Assembly: GCA_030747175.1 (NCBI GenBank)
Contig: JASLLE010000018.1
Coordinates: 1-39,035 of the forward strand
Length of the DNA stretch: 39,035 nt
Source: Dehalococcoidia bacterium
GTDB taxonomy: Bacteria > Chloroflexota > Dehalococcoidia > Lucifugimonadales > Lucifugimonadaceae
Reading direction: 5' to 3'
The position numbers were made by a program, and so were the translations under genes. Positions 8,025 through 16,419 of the stretch are shown here, piece by piece. Every line of letters starts with the position of its first letter. Positions within the stretch are counted from its first letter, which is position 1. The notes beneath the pieces were generated by a model. The model made no database searches. It was not told where the DNA came from and was given only the letters and a program-made list of their open reading frames with translations.

Positions 8025-8690
8025 ATGATCGAACAGAACACTTGCACCGTCGGCAACGGGTTTGGAAACACGCTGGAACATTTGAAGTTTGAGGACGGGC
8101 CCGTCCTCAGCGCTGAATGCAAAGGCGTGGTGGCTGGCGCGATCAGCACTATCCTGGACGCCGTGGGCGAAAACCCTTCCCGCGACGGGATCGCCGAGAC
8201 ACCGTCGCGCGTCGCTCGTATGTATGACGAGCTGCTGGTCGGCTACACGACCGACCCGGTGGAACTGCTGAACGACGCCCTGTTCGATGTCGAGTACGAC
8301 GAGATGGTGGTGGTGAAGGACATCGATTTCTACAGCATGTGTGAGCACCATATGCTCCCGTTTTACGGGCAGGCTTCGGTGGGATACCTTCCCGAGGACA
8401 AGGTGATCGGCCTGTCCAAGATCCCCCGGCTCGTAGATATGTTCGCCCGGCGGCTCCAGGTCCAGGAACGGATGACCCAGCAGATTGCGAATTTCCTGGA
8501 GGAGCTCATCGCACCGCGTGGCGTCGCCGTTGTGGTCGAGGCAACCCACCTGTGCGCGGCAATGCGCGGTGTCAAGAAACAACGCACCCGGATGGTGACC
8601 AGCGCCATGCTCGGCGCGTTCAGGACAAACCCATCCACGCGCGGTGAGTTCATGATGCACATCCGCACGGGTTCCGACCCGCTTATGTAA
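8025..8690 (+). CDS. folE: GTP cyclohydrolase I
   Basis: Converts GTP to 7,8-dihydroneopterin triphosphate, the first step of tetrahydrofolate and tetrahydropterin synthesis; family members form homodecamers in the cytosol. The zinc ligands are visible as MCEHH (C106, H108/H109) and ATHLCAAMRG (C177). Substrate-binding segments YGQASVGYLP, GLSKIPRLV and the C-terminal TRMVTSAMLG are all present. At 221 aa it is normal for the type IA enzyme, with a short unconserved N-terminal tail. GGGGAGG ends eight bases before the ATG. It leads a pterin cluster: an SDR reductase starts 22 bp downstream and folB follows. Confidence 0.97.
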   Translation: MIEQNTCTVGNGFGNTLEHLKFEDGPVLSAECKGVVAGAISTILDAVGENPSRDGIAETPSRVARMYDELLVGYTTDPVELLNDALFDVEYDEMVVVKDIDFYSMCEHHMLPFYGQASVGYLPEDKVIGLSKIPRLVDMFARRLQVQERMTQQIANFLEELIAPRGVAVVVEATHLCAAMRGVKKQRTRMVTSAMLGAFRTNPSTRGEFMMHIRTGSDPLM

Positions 8691-8712
8691 CAGGGCGGTA
8701 CACCCCACCCGG

Positions 8713-9453
8713 ATGAATACCGTGAACAAAGTGGCCCTCGTTACCGGTGCAGGCGTGCGCGTCGGCAACGTCATAGCGCGCCGTCTGGCGGACTCTGGCG
8801 CGAGCGTGGCGGTCCATTATCGGAACTCGGAAGACGAGGCCCGGGGATTTGCGGCCGAGATAAACGCAGCCGGCGGCCGGGCAGATACTTTTCGGGCCGA
8901 ACTCACGGATCGGTCGCAGGCCGAAACGCTGATCCCGGCCGTCATCGATCGATTTGGTTCGCTGGACATCCTGGTCAACAGCGCATCGGTGTTTCGGGAC
9001 CGCTGGTTGGAGCAAACCGACGACGCTGACTGGGACGAGAATTTCGCCGTGAACGTGACGGCGCCGTTCGTGCTGTCACGTGCGATGGCGAGACACCTGG
9101 ATGGGAAACCCGGAAAGATCATCAGCCTGACGGACTGGAAGACCACGCGTCCAAAGCGCTTCGCCTACGGCGTCAGCAAGGCTGCGCTGGGCGGGCTTAC
9201 GCGCTCGCTCGCCGCCGCGCTGGCGCCATCGATCCAGGTCAACGAAGTCGCTCTCGGGGCGATACTGCTCCCCGTCACAGCCGCGCCGGACGAAGACGCG
9301 GCGCTTTCAGAGAAATTGGCCTCCCGCACGCCCCTCGGCCGGCTCGGCACGCCAGAGGAGGTCGCCCAGGTCGTCATGACGTTGATCGAAAACGACTACA
9401 TCACCGGCGAGACCATCTACGTGGACGGCGGCCAGAGGTTGTCCCGAACATGA
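8713..9453 (+). CDS. Short-chain dehydrogenase, probable pteridine/dihydrofolate reductase (FolM/PTR1-like)
   Basis: An NADP-dependent SDR of 246 aa. The coenzyme motif is TGAGVRVG, with the arginine of the TGxxxRxG form that marks pteridine reductases and FolM. After it come NSASVF (the NAG-like motif), an aspartate in place of the usual catalytic serine region (SLTDWKTT), and the YGVSK catalytic Tyr-Lys pair followed by ALGGLTRSLA. C-terminal features include a FolM/PTR1-like VNEVALGAILLP and the SDR ending GETIYVDGG. Lying between folE and folB makes reduction of a dihydropterin or dihydrofolate its likely job, possibly standing in for a classical FolA. The function is inferred from motif and context. 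Its stop overlaps the folB start (ATGA). Confidence 0.85.
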   Translation: MNTVNKVALVTGAGVRVGNVIARRLADSGASVAVHYRNSEDEARGFAAEINAAGGRADTFRAELTDRSQAETLIPAVIDRFGSLDILVNSASVFRDRWLEQTDDADWDENFAVNVTAPFVLSRAMARHLDGKPGKIISLTDWKTTRPKRFAYGVSKAALGGLTRSLAAALAPSIQVNEVALGAILLPVTAAPDEDAALSEKLASRTPLGRLGTPEEVAQVVMTLIENDYITGETIYVDGGQRLSRT

Positions 9454-9806
9454 CGACCGACCGCATCCACATCACCGGTCTGCGCGTTAGCTGCATCATC
9501 GGCATCAACGACTGGGAGCGGACCACAAAGCAGGAGGTCGTTATCGATATCACCCTCCACGCCGATCTCACCAAGCCCGGCGAAACGGACGACATCGACG
9601 ACACCGTCAACTACCGCGACATCAGCAAGGCGGTCCAGGCGCATGTCGAGGCATCCTCATACGGCCTTATCGAGGCGATGGCGCGCAACATAGCGACCAT
9701 CTGCCTGGAGCCCGAGGCCATCGTTCGTGCCGACGTGAGCGTTCAGAAGCCGGGCGCGCTTCGTGGCGCGGACTCGGTTGGCGTGGAGATCAGCCGAGAT
9801 TCGTGA
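9450..9806 (+). CDS. folB: Dihydroneopterin aldolase
   Basis: Cleaves 7,8-dihydroneopterin to 6-hydroxymethyl-7,8-dihydropterin and glycolaldehyde in folate synthesis. The 118-aa length is typical. The start holds LRVSCIIGINDWER with the family's conserved glutamate. The middle holds DTVNYRDISKAV, the substrate-binding strand followed by the conserved Tyr. The end holds the lysine motif QKPGALRGADSVGVEI. The ATG overlaps the stop of the SDR gene by four bases, indicating translational coupling. folK and folP are not in the window. Confidence 0.95.
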   Translation: MTTDRIHITGLRVSCIIGINDWERTTKQEVVIDITLHADLTKPGETDDIDDTVNYRDISKAVQAHVEASSYGLIEAMARNIATICLEPEAIVRADVSVQKPGALRGADSVGVEISRDS

Positions 9807-9861
9807 GCCTCGTTTAGACCTCACAACTCACAGTCAGGAAGACGCTGGAGAGTAACCACCG

Positions 9862-11031
9862 GTGAAAGTAACCAACATCAAGACCTTCATCTGCGATGGC
9901 GGCTTCCGCCCGTGGACCTTCGTAAAGATCGAAACCGATGAGGGACTGATCGGCTGGGGCGACTGTACGGACTGGGGCGCGGCCCCGGCCGTGGCAGCGG
10001 CCGTGGAGCTTTACGGCCAGTACGTGATCGGACGCGATCCGCACGAGGTCGAGTCGATCTGGTGGGACCTGTACGACCGCAACATCCGTCACTACGGCGG
10101 GATAGCGTTCAAGGCCATGTCCGGGATCGATTCAGCACTCTGGGACATCAAGGGTAAGGCGCTAGGTGTGCCCGTGTGGCAACTCCTGGGCGGCAAGATC
10201 CGCGACGAGCTTCCGCTCTACTGGTCACACTGCGGATCGACACGTGCACAGCATGCGGAAAAACTCGGATGCCCCCCGGTTTCAACTACCGATGACCTGA
10301 TGCGCCTCTCTGAAGAGGTCCTTCGGGGCGGGTACACGGCGATCAAGACCAACGTAATGAACCTGTCGGATCGCCCCGACGCGATCCCCGAAAGGGCGTC
10401 CAACGGCGAAGTTTCGCCATCGACGCTGCGAAACATCGAGACCGTGATCGGCACGTTCAGGGAGTCGCTGGGCCCCGACATCGGAATCGCCATCGACATC
10501 GGGCTCAGCTTCAAACTGGGAGCCGCCGTCAAGGTCGGTCGCGCTCTGGAACCGTTCGACATGATGTGGCTGGAGACCGAAACCTATGACGCCGATGTGC
10601 TCCGGATAATTCGCGACTCCACCACCACGCCCATCTGCACCGGCGAGAGCCTCTTCGGCACGTACGGTTATCGACCCTTCCTGGAGCGCCACGCGATGGA
10701 CGTGATGATGCCGGACTTCGCCTGGAACGGCATCACGATGGGAGTGAAGGTGTGCGACCTGGCCCACGCCTACGACACGCTGATAGCGCCCCACAACTGC
10801 CACAGCCCGATCAACACGCTCGTGAGCGCCGCCGTCGCTGCCACGGTCCCGAACTTCAAAATCCTTGAGTTCGATGTCGACGACGCCCCGTGGCGGGACG
10901 ATATCATGACCCACCCGCTGGAGATCGAGAACGGCGTTCTGAAGTTGTCTGATCGGCCCGGTCTGGGCTCGGACCTGATCGAAGAAGAGCTGGCCAAGCA
11001 CCCGTATATCTGGCACGAGGGCGCGAGGTAA
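9862..11031 (+). CDS. Enolase-superfamily enzyme, mandelate racemase/sugar-acid dehydratase type
   Basis: A Mg-dependent (beta/alpha)7-beta barrel enzyme of 389 aa that abstracts the proton alpha to a carboxylate, leading to dehydration or epimerisation of a hydroxy acid. The capping domain covers roughly residues 1-120. Barrel residues, by position, include metal ligands D212 (IAIDIG), E238 (WLETE) and E262 (TGESLF). K162 (AIKTN) aligns with the KxK strand, whose second lysine is Asn here. D285 (MPDFAWNG) and H311 (IAPHNCHSP) form the His-Asp dyad used by mandelate racemase and related dehydratases. The GTG start has GGAG 11 bases upstream. The substrate is unknown; a sugar-acid dehydratase is the best guess. 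It runs in the same direction as folB, 55 bp downstream, but has no obvious link to folate. Confidence 0.9.
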   Translation: MKVTNIKTFICDGGFRPWTFVKIETDEGLIGWGDCTDWGAAPAVAAAVELYGQYVIGRDPHEVESIWWDLYDRNIRHYGGIAFKAMSGIDSALWDIKGKALGVPVWQLLGGKIRDELPLYWSHCGSTRAQHAEKLGCPPVSTTDDLMRLSEEVLRGGYTAIKTNVMNLSDRPDAIPERASNGEVSPSTLRNIETVIGTFRESLGPDIGIAIDIGLSFKLGAAVKVGRALEPFDMMWLETETYDADVLRIIRDSTTTPICTGESLFGTYGYRPFLERHAMDVMMPDFAWNGITMGVKVCDLAHAYDTLIAPHNCHSPINTLVSAAVAATVPNFKILEFDVDDAPWRDDIMTHPLEIENGVLKLSDRPGLGSDLIEEELAKHPYIWHEGAR

Positions 11032-11074
11032 CCAATACCGGCTTATTCACCGTGTGCCCGGCGGAGCGGTTCGA

Positions 11075-11539
11075 GTGAATTTCAACTTCGTGCCCATGAC
11101 GGACGATCAAGCCCGCGTGGTAGCAGGCTGGAAGTACGAAGGCATCTACGCGTTTTACGACTGGGAGGCCGACGCGGATGATCTGGCGGAACTACTGGAC
11201 CCAGTAAAAAGAGCGCGGGACCGGACTCACGCCGTCCTGGGCGACGATGATTCCCTGGTCGGTTTCTTCGGGTTCACCCTGGACGGGTCCACGGTAGAAG
11301 TCGGGTTTGGTCTCAGGCCGGACCTCACGGGTCGTGGCCTGGGCCTCTCGTTCGTAAATGCAGGTCTTGAGTTTGCGCGTGAGCATTACGCTCCATCGAC
11401 CTTCAGGTTGATGGTGGCGGCGTTCAATCAGCGGGCCATTACTGTCTATGAGCGTGCCGGATTTCAAGGTCAGCGAACCTTCCGGCACAGGACAAACGGC
11501 GGCGAGTTCGATTTTGTGGAAATGAGCAGACCCGCCTGA
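11075..11539 (+). CDS. GNAT-family N-acetyltransferase
   Basis: Transfers an acetyl group from acetyl-CoA to an amine, with the acceptor unknown. The acetyl-CoA pyrophosphate loop is seen in RPDLTGRGLGLSFV (motif A, R/Q-x-x-G-x-G/A pattern). The C-terminal FNQRAITVYERAGFQ is the classic GNAT motif B with its Asn and Tyr. With the GTG at 11075 the protein is 154 aa, normal for a single GNAT domain; a GGCGGAG nine bases upstream supports this start over the in-frame GTG at 11054. The gene starts 43 bp after the enolase-family gene and may share its transcript. It faces the dCMP deaminase gene across 107 bp, in which I see no clear terminator. Confidence 0.88.
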   Translation: MNFNFVPMTDDQARVVAGWKYEGIYAFYDWEADADDLAELLDPVKRARDRTHAVLGDDDSLVGFFGFTLDGSTVEVGFGLRPDLTGRGLGLSFVNAGLEFAREHYAPSTFRLMVAAFNQRAITVYERAGFQGQRTFRHRTNGGEFDFVEMSRPA

Positions 11540-11646
11540 GGAACGACGCATGACGCGCCCCGGCGAAATATCCGTGAATTTGATCATCCGGACGCCTGAA
11601 CGGCCTGTCCTGCCGCCGGGCACACGAATAACCGCCCGTTGGGGCC

Positions 11647-12252
11647 CTACCCGCTCTGTGCGCCGGGTCCCGGCGGATCGATCTCGAGCGGGCCGCGTAA
11701 CCCTGGCGCCGCCCATGCGGCGTCCGGGTCGGCGATTTCTACCTGCGCCACCAGCCTGATGAAGCTTTGAAGCCGGTTGTACTCGTCCCGGACGTCTTCG
11801 CGCGGGTGGACCCAGTCGTACATGTAGCGGACCGACCGCACCCTGGCCTGCACGAGTTCTTTCGTGCAGTTGAAACAGGGCCGCAGCGTCGTGTAAACGT
11901 CCGTCCCTTCTATCGGCGTGCCGAAGCGTGCCGCCGACAGGATGGCGTTTTGCTCGGCGTGTACGCAGATGCACAGGTCGTACGCCTCACCGGAAGCGTA
12001 CCGGGTGCCCCGGTTCTCGCAACGCTGACATCCGCCATCCACACAGTTCGGGAGGCCCTGCGCCGTTCCGTTGTATCCGGTGGACACAATCCGATCATCA
12101 CGAACGATCAGCGCACCGACTTTGCTGCCCAGGCAGTTGGCCCGCGCACGCACGGCGAGGGCGATACCCATGTAGTACTGGTCTCGATCGGGTCGAATAT
12201 GAGGAGTTTCAGAAGCGATAATGGACCGTTCCGGTGGATAACCAGCTCTCAC
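11647..12252 (-). CDS. Deoxycytidylate (dCMP) deaminase
   Basis: A zinc enzyme that deaminates dCMP to dUMP, feeding dTMP synthesis. The catalytic zinc site is CVHAEQNAIL (H98 ligand, E100 proton shuttle) with LRPCFNC (C126, C129). The N-terminal strand and loop read SKVGALIVRDDRIVSTGYNG, and the spacer contains extra cysteines (GGCQRCENRG), as in many bacterial dCMP deaminases. The 201-aa length includes a proline-rich C-terminal tail. The GTG at 12252 has no evident ribosome-binding site, and the family core begins near RPDRDQYYM, so the true start could lie a few codons further in or the message could be leaderless. It is transcribed divergently from trpB across 118 bp. It is alone in its operon. 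Confidence 0.92.
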   Translation of the reverse strand: MRAGYPPERSIIASETPHIRPDRDQYYMGIALAVRARANCLGSKVGALIVRDDRIVSTGYNGTAQGLPNCVDGGCQRCENRGTRYASGEAYDLCICVHAEQNAILSAARFGTPIEGTDVYTTLRPCFNCTKELVQARVRSVRYMYDWVHPREDVRDEYNRLQSFIRLVAQVEIADPDAAWAAPGLRGPLEIDPPGPGAQSG

Positions 12253-12370
12253 AACGCATCAAGGGGCTGGGGAGCCGCATGGACTGCTATTCTAGCTTCA
12301 TTGTTACGAAATTCAGTCTCGATGTCGCCCCGTACGCGGCCACCACCCGTATCCGGGCCAGGAAAACGCT

Positions 12371-13582
12371 TTGACCGGCACCACATCCCGACCAACACTA
12401 CCCGATTCTCGCGGCCGTTTTGGCGATTACGGCGGCCGTTTTGTTCCAGAGACGTTAATGGCCGCGCTCGAAGAGCTCGAGAGGGAGTACGAGTCCGCGC
12501 GGTCCGACCCGGCGTTTGTCGCCGAGTTGGACGATCTGCTCAACAACTACGTCGGCCGGCCATCGCCCCTTTTCTTCGCCGCCAACCTCACGCGAGAGCT
12601 GGGTGGTGCAAAGATATACATCAAACGTGAAGACCTTATCCACACCGGCGCGCACAAGATCAACAACGCCGTCGGACAGGCGCTCCTTGCGCGCCGCCTC
12701 GGCAAAAAACGGATCATCGCCGAGACCGGAGCAGGCCAGCACGGTGTCGCCACGGCGACCGTGTGCGCCATGTTCGGCATGGAGTGCGTGGTCTACATGG
12801 GCGAGGAGGACATCCGACGCCAGGCGCCGAACGTGCGGCGGATGGAGCTTCTTGGCGCCACCGTCGAGACGGTCACCTCCGGAAGCCGGACCCTCAAAGA
12901 CGCCATCAATGAGACGATCCGTGACTGGGTCACGAACATCGAATCCAGCCACTACATCATCGGCAGCGTGGTCGGACCCCATCCCTACCCGATGATCGTG
13001 CGTGACTTTCAGTCGGTGATCGGCCGGGAGTCGCGCGAACAGATTCTCGAAGCGACCGGCCGGCTGCCCGATTACGCCGTCGCCTGTGTCGGCGGGGGCA
13101 GCAACGCCATCGGGCTGTTCAGCGGGTTTATCGACGATGAAGAAGTTCGCCTGTTAGGCGTCGAGGCCGCCGGGGCGGGGGTCGATACGGACAAACATGC
13201 GGCGACGATGACCAGGGGACGCCCGGGCGTCCTGCACGGCGCCATGTCATACCTGCTCCAGGATGAACACGGGCAGGTGCAGGAAGCGCACAGCATCTCG
13301 GCCGGACTGGACTACCCGGGCGTGGGCCCGGAGCACAGCTATCTGCGGGATACGGAACGGGCGCAGTACGTCGCCATCACGGACTCGGAGGCGCTTGAGG
13401 GGTTCCAGTTGTTGAGCCGTACCGAGGGGATCATCCCCGCGCTTGAGCCCTCACACGCTCTCGCCTACCTGTCTGATTTCGCTCCGGCGCTGGACCCGGA
13501 TGCGATCGTCATATTGCTGTTGTCCGGGCGCGGAGACAAGGACCTGGATACGGTCATCGACGCCCTGGACAACGAGTCCTGA
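12371..13582 (+). CDS. trpB: Tryptophan synthase beta subunit
   Basis: PLP enzyme joining indole and serine to give tryptophan. Of TrpB1 type and length (403 aa). It opens with [16 protein letters not shown], carries the PLP lysine in [10 protein letters not shown] (K96), the ammonia/indole loop [10 protein letters not shown] and the phosphate-binding [10 protein letters not shown]. The TTG start at 12371 is supported by AGGA eight bases upstream. Unusually, trpA does not follow: the next gene is nuoA. The protein would need a distant trpA partner, or it could act as a stand-alone indole-salvaging enzyme. A weak 6-bp hairpin (13599-13618) lies downstream with no T run. Confidence 0.96.
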   Translation: MTGTTSRPTLPDSRGRFGDYGGRFVPETLMAALEELEREYESARSDPAFVAELDDLLNNYVGRPSPLFFAANLTRELGGAKIYIKREDLIHTGAHKINNAVGQALLARRLGKKRIIAETGAGQHGVATATVCAMFGMECVVYMGEEDIRRQAPNVRRMELLGATVETVTSGSRTLKDAINETIRDWVTNIESSHYIIGSVVGPHPYPMIVRDFQSVIGRESREQILEATGRLPDYAVACVGGGSNAIGLFSGFIDDEEVRLLGVEAAGAGVDTDKHAATMTRGRPGVLHGAMSYLLQDEHGQVQEAHSISAGLDYPGVGPEHSYLRDTERAQYVAITDSEALEGFQLLSRTEGIIPALEPSHALAYLSDFAPALDPDAIVILLLSGRGDKDLDTVIDALDNES

Positions 13583-13765
13583 AGTAGACGCCTGGCCGGA
13601 CCGGTGAAATCCCCGGTCAAGCGTACCCCCGGGTCTTCCCAACACATCGTTGTATGCGGTGCGACCGGGTGCTAATCTCAACTTGTATAGCGGGTCGAAA
13701 ATCGTCGTGTTACCGCCCTGTGGGCACGGATCGTCCCGGTGCGGTTGACTGACGAGGGTTTGTCT

Positions 13766-14134
13766 TTGCCTGAAGGGTTCGCGGACAACTGGACGATCAT
13801 CGCCATCGCCTGTGTTGTAGGAATGTTGTCGATCGGCGGCTTGTACGTCGCCTCATACCTGCTCGCCCCGAGAAGACACAGCAAACGGGGCCGCATTCCC
13901 TACGAGTGTGGAATCGAAGCATCTCCGTTCTCCTGGTCCCGCACCAACATTCGCTATTACGTATTCGGCCTTGCTTTTCTCATCTTTGATGTCGAGGCCG
14001 TTTTTCTGTTTCCGTGGGCCGTGATTTTCCTGGAGGCCGCGGCGGCCGTTTTCTACGAGATGCTCATCTTCCTGGGGATACTGATGTTCGGGTTGACCTA
14101 CGCCTGGCGCAAGGGAGCCCTCAATTGGCGATAG
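13766..14134 (+). CDS. nuoA: NADH-quinone oxidoreductase (complex I) subunit A
   Basis: Small membrane subunit of complex I with three transmembrane helices: near [19 protein letters not shown], then two in the C-terminal half ([20 protein letters not shown] and the [15 protein letters not shown] helix). The conserved loop [11 protein letters not shown] and the acidic FDVEAVF segment identify it. I favour the TTG at 13766, since GAGGG sits seven bases upstream and this leaves a normal short N-terminus. The frame opens at the GTG at 13739, which would add nine residues. It is the first gene of the nuoABCDHIJKLMN operon, and its stop overlaps the nuoB start by ten bases. A promoter would be in 13583-13765. 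Confidence 0.94.
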   Translation: MPEGFADNWTIIAIACVVGMLSIGGLYVASYLLAPRRHSKRGRIPYECGIEASPFSWSRTNIRYYVFGLAFLIFDVEAVFLFPWAVIFLEAAAAVFYEMLIFLGILMFGLTYAWRKGALNWR

Positions 14135-14661
14135 AGGACCGGGGGATAACCGAAGGGCGGGGCAACACGCCGGCACAGAGCCCGTTCCAGCGCTCCGCAG
14201 TCCCCGGCGTCATCACGGCAAACGCAGACCAGCTTGTGGCGATGGCCCGCAAGTCATCCCTCTGGCCTCTGACCTTCGGGCTGGCGTGCTGCGCTATCGA
14301 GATGATCTCGACTTACATGCCGCACCACGATGCGGACCGTTTCGGGATCGTCACCTGGCCCTCGCCAAGACAGTCAGACGTGATGATCGTGGCCGGCACA
14401 GTCGTAAAGAAGATGGCGGAGCCGATCAAACTCCTGTACGAACAGATGCCGGACCCGAAATGGGTGATCGCCATGGGCAGTTGCGCCACGAACGGCGGCC
14501 CGTACTATCGTTCTTACTCGGTGGTGATGGGCGTCGATCACCTGATACCGGTCGATATCTACGTTCCCGGCTGTCCGCCGCGTCCCGAGGCGCTGATGGA
14601 CGGGTTTTTGAAGCTGCAGAAAAAGATACAGGCGGACGCCCGCCAGGGAAACGTCGGTTGA
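14125..14661 (+). CDS. nuoB: NADH-quinone oxidoreductase subunit B
   Basis: Peripheral-arm subunit carrying iron-sulfur cluster N2, the last electron donor to quinone. The N2 ligands are seen as the tandem cysteines in GLACCAIEM (C55, C56), GSCATNGG (C120) and [12 protein letters not shown] (C150). The 178-aa form starts at the TTG at 14125, with AAGGGAG eight bases upstream. The frame is open back to 14014, but that stretch is antisense-free nuoA coding in another frame and is not nuoB-like. It overlaps nuoA at the 5' end and nuoC at the 3' end, which suggests coupled translation. Confidence 0.95.
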   Translation: MAIEDRGITEGRGNTPAQSPFQRSAVPGVITANADQLVAMARKSSLWPLTFGLACCAIEMISTYMPHHDADRFGIVTWPSPRQSDVMIVAGTVVKKMAEPIKLLYEQMPDPKWVIAMGSCATNGGPYYRSYSVVMGVDHLIPVDIYVPGCPPRPEALMDGFLKLQKKIQADARQGNVG

Positions 14662-15245
14662 CCACCGTGGGATCATCGGGCGGCGCAACCGATCCATCAA
14701 GCCGGGGCGCGAATGCCACGCCTGCGCCCGCGAAACGCCGTGAACCGGAAGCGCCCCGGGCCGCCGTTGCGCTGTCGCCGGAGGGCGTGGCCCTCGCCGA
14801 GAGACTTCCGGTGGCTTTCGCATCTCACGGGATCGAAGTGGACGCAGCGCTCGACGAGGTTGTCTGTATGGTGCCGGCCGACCATCTGGTCGATCTGTGC
14901 CGGCAATTGAAGGACGAATCGGCGTTCGGGTTCGAGTATCTGCGACTAATCACCGTCGTCGACTATGTCGAGCAAGATGGTGAGTTCGAGGTCGTATACC
15001 ACCTGTTCTCGCTGGCCAATCACCACAAGATGATGGTGAAGACCCGGATTCCTGATCGTCGAGCTTCTGTGCCGTCCGTGACCGGCGTCTGGCGTGGAGC
15101 AGACTGGTACGAGCGTGAAATGCACGACCTTTTCGGGGTCGTCTTTGAAGGGCACCCAGACCTCTCTCCGCTGGTGCTCCCGGATGACTTTGAAGGCTTT
15201 CCCGGCCGCAAGAGCTACCCGCTGCACGATTACGAAGAGTGGTAG
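14658..15245 (+). CDS. nuoC: NADH-quinone oxidoreductase subunit C
   Basis: The 30-kDa-type peripheral subunit of complex I. The signature is near the C-terminus: [19 protein letters not shown], then [15 protein letters not shown]. The start is the TTG at 14658, overlapping the nuoB stop (TTGA), with AGGGA ten bases upstream; a GTG at 14667 is an alternative. The first 45 or so residues are Pro/Ala/Arg-rich and low in complexity and lie before the conserved domain, a longer leader than usual. The protein is separate, not fused to NuoD. Confidence 0.92.
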   Translation: MTTVGSSGGATDPSSRGANATPAPAKRREPEAPRAAVALSPEGVALAERLPVAFASHGIEVDAALDEVVCMVPADHLVDLCRQLKDESAFGFEYLRLITVVDYVEQDGEFEVVYHLFSLANHHKMMVKTRIPDRRASVPSVTGVWRGADWYEREMHDLFGVVFEGHPDLSPLVLPDDFEGFPGRKSYPLHDYEEW

Positions 15246-15282
15246 GCCCTTGAAATCTTCGGGAATTGAAACCACCGCAGCG

Positions 15283-16419
15283 ATGAATACGAGCGATCGT
15301 TTGATGCACCAGCCAGGTTCCGAATCGGGGACCGTGGACATGATGATCAACATGGGCCCGCAGCACCCGGCCACCCACGGCGTATTCCGGATGGAACTGC
15401 GCGTCGATGGCGAGCAGATTCAAGACCTGGTGCCGCACATCGGCTACCTGCACCGCGGCTCCGAGAAGCTGTGTGAACACGAGCTGTACAGCCAGATCAT
15501 CACGCTGTTTGACAGGCTCGACTACATATCAAACTTCAATAACGAACTTGTGATCGTGTCCGCCGTGGAGAAGCTGATGGGCGTTGAGCCGCCGCCGCGT
15601 GCCGAGTTGATCCGCATCATCATGTGCGAGTTCAACCGCATCGCCAGCCACATGATCTTTTACGGCACTTTCGCCATCGACATGGGCGCCCTGACCCCCG
15701 TGCTTTACAACTTCCGGGACCGCGAAAAGATCCAATCGCTCTTTGAATCGGTGAGCGGCGCGCGCCTGATGCACAACTACTTTCGGGTGGGCGGCGTCAA
15801 ACAGGACGTTGGCGACGACTTTCCGGAACGGGCGATGGCTTTATGCGACGAACTGGAGCGCGGAATAGACGAGACGGACCGCCTGCTGACGGAGAACGAG
15901 ATATTCATCGAACGCACATCGGGCATTGGAGTGATCTCGGGCGAAGATGCGCTCGACTGGGGCCTCTCCGGACCGGTGCTTCGAGCATCGGGAGTTCCGT
16001 ACGATGTGCGGGTCGATGAGCCGTACTCGCGATACGACGAGCTTGACTTCGGCATCCCGGTCGGCAGCGCCGGCGACAGCTGGGACCGGTTTTACCTGCG
16101 CATCCTTGAGGCCAGGGAATCGATCAGCATAATCCGGCAGGCCATCGCGTTGATGGAGCCGGGCGACACGATGGCCCAGATAAGACGAATCGCCCGTCCA
16201 CCGGCCGGCGAGGTGTACGCTCACTGCGAGAACCCGCGCGGAGACCTCGGCGTCTACATCGTGAGCGATGGCGGCGAACGACCCTATCGCCTGAAAGTGA
16301 GACCGCCGTCCTTCTGCAATCTCCAGGCCCTTCGTGATCTGACGGTGGGCCACTACATCGCTGACGCGGTGGTGATCCTCGGAACGCTGGACATCGTGCT
16401 CGGCGAGGTGGACCGTTGA
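15283..16419 (+). CDS. nuoD: NADH-quinone oxidoreductase subunit D
   Basis: The 49-kDa-type subunit, related to the large subunit of NiFe hydrogenases but without their metal cysteines; it forms the quinone pocket with NuoB. Hallmarks are INMGPQHPATHGVFRM (quinone-site His), HIGYLHRGSEK, the GALTPVLYNFRDREK helix and the C-terminal LGEVDR. I use the ATG at 15283 (378 aa). A TTG at 15250, four bases after the nuoC stop, would add 11 residues; neither has a strong ribosome-binding site. The stop overlaps the nuoH start by four bases. Confidence 0.94.
   Translation: MNTSDRLMHQPGSESGTVDMMINMGPQHPATHGVFRMELRVDGEQIQDLVPHIGYLHRGSEKLCEHELYSQIITLFDRLDYISNFNNELVIVSAVEKLMGVEPPPRAELIRIIMCEFNRIASHMIFYGTFAIDMGALTPVLYNFRDREKIQSLFESVSGARLMHNYFRVGGVKQDVGDDFPERAMALCDELERGIDETDRLLTENEIFIERTSGIGVISGEDALDWGLSGPVLRASGVPYDVRVDEPYSRYDELDFGIPVGSAGDSWDRFYLRILEARESISIIRQAIALMEPGDTMAQIRRIARPPAGEVYAHCENPRGDLGVYIVSDGGERPYRLKVRPPSFCNLQALRDLTVGHYIADAVVILGTLDIVLGEVDR

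Noticed and set aside
11767-12630. Plus-strand frame of about 287 codons covering the dCMP deaminase and trpB start
   Set aside because: No motif; it overlaps two well-supported genes.
14014-14124. N-terminal extension of nuoB (start at 14014) and of nuoC (start at 14286)
   Set aside because: These stretches are out-of-frame readings of nuoA and nuoB; the coupled TTG starts with ribosome-binding sites fit the families.
15094-15282. N-terminal extension of nuoD into nuoC
   Set aside because: It is an out-of-frame reading of nuoC's conserved C-terminus; the NuoD family begins near the ATG at 15283.
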